Position numbers and translations under genes: made by a program
Notes under the pieces: generated by a model
Told to the model about the DNA's origin: nothing
Databases searched by the model: none
The model's input: the letters and a program-made list of their open reading frames with translations, nothing else
Origin: Gnetum montanum
Lineage: Eukaryota > Streptophyta > Gnetopsida > Gnetales > Gnetaceae
DNA: 64,000 nt
NCBI GenBank assembly: GCA_015680685.1
Contig: MNCI01014407.1
Coordinates: 753,231-817,230, forward strand
Direction of reading: 5' to 3'
Shown here: positions 54,603 through 64,000 of the stretch, piece after piece
How positions within the stretch are numbered: position 1 is the first letter of the stretch
Layout: each line of letters starts with the position of its first letter

Positions 54603-56640
54603 TACCCCCATGACTGAATGAAAATTCATCCTCAAGTGAAGAGGAGGAGGAACAAGTTCTTTACAACATAATATATTGGGCAAGGATGGGATTATTGACT
54701 GACTCAGATGGAACATATAGACTTTGAGTGCTCAAATGTGTAAAATTACAATTTTTACAAAATGGGGTGTTCATGATAAGAGAAGTGAACAACCTAGATA
54801 ACACTAACATCCAACACCTCTTGGCAGCAGAATAATGAAAGAGAAGATCCAACAATCATGAACAGTCCTCATCGTGTGGTACTGTTGCATCATCCTTGGT
54901 GAAGATAGTCTCGCTTCGAATCCATGCTTCCCATTGCAATCACAATAGAATCATGAATTAGTATGCAATGTGTAACACATAGCTATTAAATGCTTTGTCT
55001 TGTCGATGGTTACACTCGACTAGGTTGTGATTGTGGTTGATTGGTTCCTTGAGTAGTGTTAGCGAGAAGGCTGAAAAATAGGGCAAATTAGATAAGTGAT
55101 CTATTAAATTGAAAAAATGTTTAACACAAGGAAATATTTGAAGAGGGTATAAGAATTCACAATAATAAAAAGAAAATTTCATTGAAAAATATTGTGAAAA
55201 TGTGCATAATTGGATGTCATTGATGGGGTAAACAAAAAGAATTTGATTGTAAGAGTGTCTACGTGTAAAGAACTTAACTAACCCAACCAAAAGATATGCA
55301 AGTGGATCCTTTCCAAAGCAAGCACAAGCCTTTTATGCCCTTGCATAACTTCAAACCAAAGAGTTCATGAGCTTCGTGGATGATTAATGGTTACAAAAGG
55401 TTAAGTACAACAACTTGAAAGAAACTAGCTAAGAATTCCGATACATCAAACCAAGACATCGAATCAAAACATGAAATTGATAGCGAGGTGAGATATGGAA
55501 AGCATAGATTGATGAGAGAGAGAGAGGCATGGAGTTCTTAATTAAGGTCACATAAAGCCCCTTGTGGATTTAGTAGTTAAATAATTTGATAGGATCCATT
55601 CCTAGTCTAGACCAAAACCAGCCACGTTCAATGACTTTGCATCGACATTCTAAGACCAATCCATCCCTTGAAACACATGAGTGCTCCCATAGAACAACCA
55701 CCATTCCTTATTACAGAAGAAGTAGGAAGTGAGGAAGGGCCTTAGTTAGAGGGGACTAGTCTCATAACCAGCGCTTGTAGCCCATTTATTCTATCTAAGG
55801 GATGTGATTTGAATTCCCATTGTTTTTTTCTTGAAATGGGAACCACACCATGCAAAGACACATGCATTTATGTTGTCTAAGGGGTGTGCTTTGAATCCTC
55901 ATCTTCCTTTTTTTTCTTGATGAGAACCACACCATGCAAGGATGTATGCATTTATTTTGTTTGAGGGGTGTGCTTTGAATTCTCATTATTTTTTTTCTTT
56001 TTCTAATGAGAACCACACCATGCAAGGACTTATTCAACTTCCTTTTATTGGTGGACACGGAACGGTAAGAAATCTATGAAAACACACATGCACCCCAACA
56101 AACAAAAAGGCATAAAGAATACTACATCCCCTTGAAGGCACACCCTGTTCAAATCTTTGAATCCTTCCTAATTCTAGAAACTACCAAAGTCACAAATTTA
56201 TTAAAGTTTTATTAATGAAAAAGGGATTGCATGTTTCCAAAACAAGGAAAACCATAGAGTTTGTGGATGGGTGGATGTTGTGGACTCATTGCCTGTTGCA
56301 TGAAAAAGAAACCATGTCCTAATCATCCATAACAAAATTCAAAGCTAGAAACTAGACACCAACAATCAAATAATAAAGTAGCACATACCACCATTAAGCA
56401 ACACATTATCAATGTACTTGGCACTTATTAACAAAAACTTAGAAAATCACACTAAATAAAGAAAATATAAAAGAAAGTGTAAAATGTTCAAGAAATATCA
56501 AATGTACTAACAATGTCATAAAGCAAAAATTAGAAAAGATTAATAACATGAAAAAAAGAAGTAAAATTAAGAATGTGTAAAAGAAAAAGTTGTAAAATAA
56601 AAAAGTTGAAAAACTAAAGAGTTGCTTATATGATTAGCAT
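54603..56640 (-). other. Element 4 noncoding 3' region
   Basis: Collinear with the noncoding 3' regions of elements 1 and 2. No supported frame. Confidence 0.7.
55798..56030. repeat. Three-copy ~85-bp tandem repeat with hairpins
   Basis: Units hold 'ggggtgtgctttgaattctc', a T-rich stretch and 'atgagaaccacaccatgcaa'. The flanks of the T-rich stretch ('tctcatta', 'taatgaga') can pair. Elements 1 and 2 have a single copy. Confidence 0.85.
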
Positions 56641-56699
56641 GGTTAGCCATCTCCCCCACAATTAAGTTGAAAGGAGGAGATCTGAAATATGGAACGTGG

Positions 56700-59600
56700 T
56701 TGTTCATCTGATGAGATGCTTGTTGTGTTAGTTGGCGTATGCTCATGGAAAGGTTTAATTTATTGAATGTTGACTAGTTATTTCTTGTTTGGGCTCTCAG
56801 GGTTGTAGATCATCATGGACTTAGAAGGAAAAGTCTCGTAAATAATGTAAGGTCCTTTTCACAATGTTTGAAACTTAGTTCGTTGAGGTATGTGTGTGGG
56901 GTTCCAGTAGAGAGCATTATCTCTTGATTGAAATTTGACTTTTTTGATTTTTAGGCCATGACATTTTTTGTTGTAGGCCTTGTGCAGCTCATTAGATGAT
57001 AGAGCTACTAATTGGTTTTTGTCTAGCAGGTTGAGATTCATCAATCATTCTTTTTGGACTAGACTCAAGTCAAGGTTAAGGTCACAAGCTATTGAAAGTG
57101 TACGAAGCTTGGATTGAATAGGAAGTTTTGGTAATTTTCCATACACGAGCTCATAGGGAGAGTAGCCTATAGGAAGTTTCCATGTTGAGCAGTAGGTCCA
57201 AAGGGTGTTGTTGAGTTTTGTGCTCTAGTCCTTCCTATACTTGCTAATAGTTCTTATTAGTATCTTTGTGATTTCCTTATTAATAACCCCATATTAAGCA
57301 TTAGCTTGGGGATGGTAAGGTGTTGTGAGTTTATGTTCAACCCCCAAATGTTGCATGAGCTTCCGAAAAGTAGTGTATATAAAGTGAGTTCCATTATTAG
57401 AAATTAATATACCTTGCACACAAAACCTGTTTACAACGTTTTGTTGTACAAACCGAGTAGTAGTAGAAGATGTACAGTTGATGATGGCTACTACTTTTGC
57501 CCATTTTATACAATAGTCAATAACAACTATGATGTATGCCTTTTCATTTGACATGGATGTGATAGGACCCATGAAGTTAATGCCGCATATGTTGAAGAGT
57601 TCTATTGGTTGAATTCATTGTTGAGGTGCCTTCATTTAAGCAATCATTCCACCATCTTGTTGGAATTGTTCACAAGAGTAGATGTAATGGTGAGCATCCT
57701 TGAAGAGTGTTGGCTAATAGTACCTTGCCATTAAGATTTTAATGGTCATGCATCTCCTAGCATAGTGTCCTCTACAAGGATCTTCATGAGCATCTTCAAG
57801 AATGTGTAGTTGATCAGCATCAGGGATACACCAATAAACCATGCCATCGATGCACACGTTGTAGAGATGTCCATTGATCTTCATGAAGTGTTTTACCTGG
57901 TGAAGAAACTATTGTTTCTTCTTGTGGTCAAACCCTTGTGGCATCTCCTGAGTGAGAAGATAGGTGAGAATGCTATCATACCATTTTGGCTCATTGGGAA
58001 TTTGTTCAGTTATAGCCCCAGCAAAGAGAAGTTCATTAAGAAACATGTCAGATAGTGGGTTTTCTTCCTCTTTGTCATCCCATTGCAACCGAGACAAGTG
58101 ATTAGCGATCACATTCTCAGTCTCCTTCCAATATACCATCATAAGATTGAACTCTTACAAGATCACTAGCCATTGTATGACATAGGGGCTCACCATTGGC
58201 TTATTCATAAGGAAGCAGATGGCATTGTGATCCATGTGCACAAACACCTTGTATCCACGCACATAATTCCTAAACTTCTCTAGAGAAAACACCATTGCCA
58301 TTAACTCTTTTTCTGTGATGGTGTAGTTTAATTGTGTGTCCACACTCCTTCAACTAGCATAGTGGATGTAGTATGGATATTTCTTATCATCTAACTACAT
58401 CAGCACCATTTCCAAGGCATAATTTGATGCATTTGTCATGATATGAAATGGCCTAGACTAGTCAAGTGCTTGTAGAATTGGAGTTTCTACAAGTTTTTAT
58501 TTTAGCTTTTGGAATTCTTTTTCACATTCCACGATCCAGAAAAAGGGAACATCTTTATTTGTTAGCTCCACCAATGGTTTTGCGATCTTAGAGAAATTCT
58601 CTATGAATTACTGGTAGTAGCGAATCTGTCCAAGGAATGGTTGAATATATTTTATAGGTTTTCGTTGGCAGGTTATTTCTTGGATGACTCTTATTTTCTC
58701 AGGGTCTATCTCAATTCCTACTTGTGATATTTTGTGACCCAATACAATGTCATCCTAGACCATTAAGTGACTTTTTTGCCAATTGAGATACAAGTTGGTT
58801 TCAACAGATCATTTCAGCACTTGCTCAAGGTAGTCTAGGGATTTCTCAAATGTAGCTCCATAGGTGGAGAAGGCATCCATGAAGACTTCCACATCACTAC
58901 CAATCTACTATTGAAAAATGCTTAGAACTATGTATTAGAATGTGGTAGGAGCATTACATAGATCAAATGGCATCTTATGATATGCAAAAGTCCCCAAAGG
59001 ACTCATGAATGTTGTCTTTACTTAGTCTTTTGATACAATTTGAATTTGGCTATAGCCACTTTAACCATCTAGAAATCTGTAGTAACAATGCCCAAATACT
59101 GTGTCAAGCCCTTGACCAACAAATGATAACAGAAAGTGATCCTTGAATGTTGCCATATTCAATAGCCAAAAATCGATGCAAACCTACCACTTGCCACCTT
59201 TCTTTGGCACAATTACGAGTGGACTAACCCACTCACTATCTAGAATGGTATAGATGAGGAGTTGCTTGATTTCCTCCTTGACAATCTGCTTTAGTTTGGG
59301 ATTCAATCAACTTTGTGGCTGTCATTTTGGCTTCATGGTCAGGTTGGTGTAGATGTGATGCTGGCATATCCTAGGATTAATTCCTATGAGTTTAAGATAT
59401 AACCAAGTAAAAGTTGTTGACCATTTTTCAAATACCTTCAACAACATCTTTTTCTGCTCTAGAGTAATATTTGCATTAATTATAACTAGCTTCCCATTTT
59501 TCAAAAACACATATTCCATTCCAACTAATAGTGTTTTCAGTTCCAGGGGCTCTCATTTAAACTTTTCAGGAATTTCCAACTCTCCCCAGTGGGTATCATC

Positions 59601-62600
59601 ATTAGTATCATTAGAGAGTTGGTGATGAAGTTGCTCAAGTTCACCATGCTTGTGACATATGCATATGTTAGGCTCTCAGTTGGTTCTATGCAAAGTGTGT
59701 TGCTTTCTAAATCAGCGGTCAGCCACTGGGTGGCCTCCTATTTTGTGATTGTTGTGTACAAACACCTTTGAATTTCTACTTCTAGAGAACATTGTTTGCA
59801 TGCAAAGATAGATGTTTACTTTACGGCCCAAAGTTTTTGCACATAATTGCACCCAATATCGATGTATGTGATGCATAGAACCCTCTTCTTCTCAATATTT
59901 CTAAATGCATTTTCTTTAAATATTTCCAGGGAAAGGTCTCGGATGTCCATTCTTACATCGACGGTGCTTAGCCATGCCCTTCCCATGATGATTGGAAAAT
60001 CCTCTTTATAGTTCTCCACTTTGATTACCAAGAAATTAATAGGATAAGACCACCCACAAATAGTGATCACAATGTCTTCTACTAGTCCCAATGGAATAGT
60101 GATAGACTAGTGTGTCAATTCTAATCTTATGTTGCTCTTCTTGAGAGGAGGTAGGTTCTAGGCATGTACATCTCATGAGAAATTAAATTAATGTCATAAC
60201 CTAAATCGAGAAGATCCTTGCATAGTTCATTCCCAACACTTTGCAAATAAACTAGAGGAATTCCAAGATCGGCTAATTTCTTGGAAAGGTTGCCAACACG
60301 AATCCAATCAGATATAGTATAAGTGCGCATTATAGTATGAATCCTAGGTAGATTTTGATTTGAAGGAGGCCCGAAGGAGTTTGATATAGAGGAGGGAGAG
60401 GCAGGAGTAGGGTTCTCAACTATGGGTGTATGTGAGGGCTTAGGTGAACTGCAGGATCAAAAGAAAAGTCTTTTTTTATCAAGTATTCAACCCATCCGAT
60501 TGATAAACCAATTATAGATTAACAGCCCCCGTAGCATTGTGTTGTTGTGGTTGAGCTATGAGTTCACCTTGCATAAGTGGAGTAGGTGGCAGCTATGTGA
60601 CTGGAGGAGAAGCATGTGTAGGGAAAGGAGGAGGATAAGGATAAGAGGCAGTATCCCTTCTTTCATGTGGAGAATGTGTTTGGTAATAATTAGAAGGGTG
60701 GTAGTAAGGTTGGAAAGTAGGAATGTGATTGGAAGGATCATGTGGAGACATGGGTTGCTGAACTTAATAACCATATGGATCAGGCTGTCGATAATGGTAT
60801 TATTTCCTTGTTGGTGCTAGTTCCCATGATTGTGGTTGCTGCCACCATTGATACTGCTCATATGGTTCCAATGGAGCTCCTCTTGGATAATACCATTGTT
60901 GTTAGTGGAACTTTCTAAGATTTTCTTGAGCATAAGGTAACCTTTTGGATGTTTGCCTTTGTGTAAGTCATGGATTTGAGGCATATACCCCATACTCCTG
61001 TAGATGTAACATAATGGGGCAACATCCCTTAGGATGTTCATACTAATAGACATCACATCCACGATCATCATCTGATTCATTATCTACAACTTCCTCAATT
61101 GCAACAGTCTTGCCCTTACCTTTGTGATAGGCACATTTAGCTTCCTTGCACCTCCTGTGCTTGTGATTACTACCTTGTTCTTTGGACTCTTTAGTGATTT
61201 TGAGAACAACTTGAAATCTATTATCCATTGAGTCCCATAATTGATCAACCTTGGTCATAAGTTTAGATTGAAATTTTTAAAGTGGTAAGGTTTTCTTATT
61301 CACCCCCTCATCAAGTACAGACTTTTCCTCATTGCCGTAGAATTAAACCTCCCTCTTGTGACTGGAAGGATCATGGTTGTACTCCTCTACACTTTCTCTT
61401 TTTCTTAGTTTGCCCTCCTCTTTGGTACCTACTCAATTAATCTTTGTATCTGATAGGCACTTAGTTCTGACAGTTTCCCCCAGGCATAGATGCTAAGGGT
61501 TCTCCCCATTTCTGATTGAAGCTCATCTACAATGTGGTAAAGTTGATCCAGTTGAGAATAACCATAGTTGAGACATTTGTGCATCAAGGAGTAGTATCAG
61601 CTGATGGTGGCATCCAAGGGCTCATGTGTTCTTTTCTTCCATCCTTGGATTTGGCTTATCAAGTTGGACACTCTGGAGTATGTTTGATATTTATCATTAA
61701 ACAACTCAAGCATGGTACTCCACCATCTAATACATTTCAACTCTAAGTACCGATACTAGTTCTCTACTTCTTTTATGAGTGTCCTGGGGAACAACTTAAT
61801 TTTTTGCCACTCATTCTCTATGTTTTGCAAGGAACATGCATCTTGGAAAGCGTAGAGATGATTTTTTCGATCAGAGTTATATCCCCCGTCAAATCGAGGA
61901 ATGTTGTTCATGTCTAGTCTTTTGATCTGACTATCCTTGACATGCCTTATTCAAATTCTTATTGCCTCTACGATATTAAGCATACTTTGGGTAGCAAGTA
62001 GAGGCTCATTGAGGCCTTGATCATGGTGCCTACGATGCCCTCTACTACCCCTTCATTGATGACGATGTGCCTCTCTTGAATGTCTACGTACTTGATCTTG
62101 TCTTTCTTGATAGTCTCCTCGATCATTTTGGTCTTGTCAGTCATTTTGTTCATTTCAATCACATCCCTTATGATCTCACCTTTTGGGATCATGGTCAAAG
62201 CTAGAAGAAGAAGATGATAATGAAAGGGAAGAGGAAGGAGAACTAGCATCATCACAGTTCCCACTACCATATCTTCGATAATCGTGACCACGAACTTGAT
62301 CTTGCTTTTATGTCTGCATCCTTGTCTTGATTTGCCCCTCCAGATCCTTCTTTGTCATTGGATCCCTTGTTACTAGAACTAGGATTGTGAATTGTGGATT
62401 GCAAGTTCTAGTTTTGACCTCCATCACCGAAGTTAAAGAGAGAAGTTTCGTTGAATGGAAAAACCCCATAGCTTGTTGGTAGAATAGGAATGAAGAATCG
62501 TTAAGTCCTTTTCCCTTTGAAAATTCATAACACTATTCTAGCTATTGGTCCCGTAGATGTTGTGCTTCAATGAGATGATAATCTCTAGCATCAGTATCTT

Positions 62601-62765
62601 CCACAATATACTCCCCATGAAAGTCTTGGAACACACATCATGTAAGCATTTGGTAAAGCATTGCAGGAGCAACTTGATTAGGCAACAACATAATGTTGCC
62701 TTCCATGTCACACCATTGTAGCTGTTCATCCTGGTGTAGGATGAAGGTGAAGTTTGGTACATACT
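56700..62765 (-). pseudogene. Element 4 gag-pro-RT-RNaseH-integrase, decayed
   Basis: Minus-strand order from 62765 down: gag (FILHQDEQLQW; SQIKRLDMNNIPRFDGGYNS; EWQKIKLFPRTLIKEVEN), a CDVY-stop-YEHPKGCCP knuckle near 61060, protease (LLDLGYDINLIS near 60190, where DSG has become DLG; MGRAWLSTVDVRMDIRDLSL), start of reverse transcriptase (YVFLKNGKLVIINANITLEQ at about 59520), heavily broken reverse transcriptase at 59300-58400, RNase H (NYTITEKELMAMVFSLEKFR and VFVHMDHNAICFLMNKP), and integrase (VVIDYCIKWAKVVAI; ISNNGTHF, with the catalytic Asp now Asn; TTPYHPQANA, with the expected Glu context lost). Many stops. The gag and protease are clear relatives of elements 1 and 2, which lack the rest. 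Confidence 0.88.
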
Positions 62766-63784
62766 TGATGAGACGCGGTTCGCACAGGTCACGATATCGC
62801 GTATGCGATATCGCAACCGACGCGATATCACATCCCTCGTGATATCACGTACGCGATATCGCATCTTCCCCTACGATATTGCGTACGCGATATCACAGTC
62901 CACCGCAATATCTATAAATAAGACGTAGCTCTCCCTTATTCGGAATCCCAATTTTAGAGTAGCGAAGCTGTAGCAGTTAGATCCCTCCAGAGTTAGATTT
63001 TTTTCCCATGTCTGCCCGCAGTGTGGTGAATGTAATTGTACGGTGTCTTTATTCGAGTGTTTAGTACTTGGACACGCACATGACCGGCAATAAAGATCGA
63101 GATTACTTCATCATTGTAGAATTTACTCAGTTTATTTATTTGTTATTTATTTAATGTTATTTATTACTTTCGTAGCGCGATGTGAGTACGACTTGATTAC
63201 GAGCATCTACGGATGTGTATGGCTAGTCAAGGAATCGGTTACTCATCGCGATTAGTCTCTCACCCTTAACTCCTAGAAGCAGAACAAGTACGACTTGATT
63301 ACGAGCATTTAAGTGTGACTACTTGGTAGCCCAGTGGCATATCCAGGATCTACGCTTGGTAACCTAGTGGCGTATTTAGGATCTGCGCTTGGTAATCCCA
63401 GTGGCGTATCTAGGAGCTACACTTGGTAGTCCCAGTGGTAGTTGTGCACGAAGTCCAAGATGTGTACGATTGATCAAGGAATTGGTTGCTCGTCACACTT
63501 AGGCTAGATTAGATTTTCTTACCCTTTTCCTCTTAGCTTAGATTAGTTAATATTATTTTCCACTGCCTTCAGGAGTAGCATAGATTAGGAAACACATCAT
63601 ACACCTCATCTAGACTAAACCATACGTGACATATGCAATACTAGTCTAGGTGGGAAGACAACGAACTGCGACTTAAGGCTAACTATCTAGGTGCCACAAC
63701 TAGTCCATCTACGGAGTTCAACCAGATCGGGCGTGTGATGCTTGTTTTGTATGGTTGAGTGTAGGGGTACCTCGCCACTCATCA
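62766..63784 (+). repeat. Element 5 5' LTR
   Basis: 1019 bp. U3 carries several GATATCGC/GTACGC palindromes between 62795 and 62895, then TATAAATA at 62913-62920. U5 has four units of the 'cttggtaaccta' repeat at 63316-63440. Confidence 0.92.
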
Positions 63785-63785
63785 T

Positions 63786-63802
63786 AGGCGCCGTTGCCGG
63801 GG
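63786..63802 (+). promoter_or_regulatory. Primer-binding site, tRNA-Asp type (element 5)
   Basis: AGGCGCCGTTGCCGGGG: the first base, next to the LTR, is A instead of T. Confidence 0.85.
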
Positions 63803-63918
63803 ATGGTGCTAGTTATCTAGATTAGTTATATCATACAAGGTCGCTGTAAAGAACATAACGGTATATCTTTCAGAAAATAATAATTATTAAAAAGTCACGC
63901 ATAAATTCACACACAACA

Positions 63919-64000
63919 ATGCCTCTCCTACAAGATGATAATAAAGCCACACTTAGTGAGGAAGTTCATTGGAGAACCAATGAGCTATATGATGATGAAG
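63919..64000 (+). CDS. Gag polyprotein of element 5, N-terminus only
   Basis: The ATG at 63919 starts MPLLQDDNKATLSEEVHWRT, nearly the same as the element 3 gag but with one codon fewer (DDNK for DDNN). The frame is open to the window end. Whether the rest is intact cannot be seen. Confidence 0.85.
   Translation, partial: MPLLQDDNKATLSEEVHWRTNELYDDE

Larger units (their letters stand above)
52902..62765 (-). mobile_element. Element 4: formerly autonomous Ty3/Gypsy, Athila/Tat-like (runs beyond element 5)
   Basis: On the minus strand, with 3' LTR 54602-52902 (split by a solo LTR), noncoding 3' region 54603-56640, and integrase, RNase H, reverse transcriptase, protease and gag relics from 56700 to 62765. 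Element 5 cuts into gag at 62766, so the 5' LTR lies outside the window. It is the only member of the tRNA-Asp superfamily here that carried full pol. Confidence 0.88.
62766..64000 (+). mobile_element. Element 5: element 3-type retrotransposon, cut by window end
   Basis: 5' LTR 62766-63784, primer site 63786-63802, gag start at 63919. Preceded by ATACT, the predicted 5-bp duplication, whose partner lies beyond the window. Inserted in the gag of element 4. Confidence 0.92.

Noticed and set aside
55795-56058. Minus-strand 87-codon repeated peptide
   Set aside because: Translation of the 85-bp tandem repeat in a noncoding region.

Overview
The window looks like intergenic and gene-poor DNA from the nuclear genome of a seed plant. 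Very dense nested LTR retrotransposons, several SINE-like and RTE-LINE-like fragments, a nuclear-type tRNA-Val(CAC), plant MATE transporter exons and an intronless PLS-DYW pentatricopeptide gene all point to a land plant. The AT-rich, retroelement-swollen layout would suit a large-genome species such as a gymnosperm, but the species cannot be named from the sequence alone.

Layout. Positions 1-7.2 kb: dispersed repeats, many two-copy tandem duplications, an RTE-LINE tail ending beside a perfect 36-bp palindrome, and two damaged first exons of MATE (DTX) transporters, one on each strand. Positions 7.2-16.3 kb: a decayed Ty1/Copia pol fragment split by an 8.1-kb minus-strand Ty3/Gypsy element (element 1, 5-bp duplication GGTGG). 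The 5' LTR of element 1 is itself interrupted by a solo LTR (duplication GACTC). Positions 17.9-19.7 kb: an LTR-like insertion containing an 849-N gap. Positions 20.4-25.4 kb: a nearly full-length multi-exon MATE pseudogene with nonsense codons, followed by a tRNA-Val gene. Positions 27.2-33.6 kb: element 3, plus strand, with an intact 659-aa gag and a second small ORF (duplication ACAAG; a 361-N gap lies in its 3' LTR). Positions 34.3-40.6 kb: element 2, minus strand, gag-protease only, with one LTR reduced to 45 bp (duplication AGTAG). Positions 40.6-43.7 kb: SINE/LINE debris. Positions 43.9-46.4 kb: the one clearly intact host gene, a DYW-class PPR protein. Positions 48.6-52.9 kb: a different Ty3/Gypsy element with a tRNA-Met primer site and an LTR that is itself a long hairpin. 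Positions 52.9-62.8 kb: element 4, minus strand, with a decayed full gag-pro-RT-RNaseH-integrase region, a solo LTR inside its 3' LTR, and element 5 (plus strand, running off the window) inside its gag.

The most interesting feature is elements 1-5 plus the two solo LTRs. They are one superfamily: LTRs begin TGATGAG-like and end CTCATCA-like, carry a primer site matching the tRNA-Asp 3' end, and make 5-bp target duplications. The members differ in coding content (full pol; gag-protease only; gag plus an extra ORF). Each subfamily has its own short palindromic array packed between the LTR start and the TATA box. This looks like an autonomous/non-autonomous retrotransposon consortium with fast-evolving palindromic promoters. 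Apart from the PPR gene, the tRNA and the element 3 gag, nearly all coding sequence here is broken.
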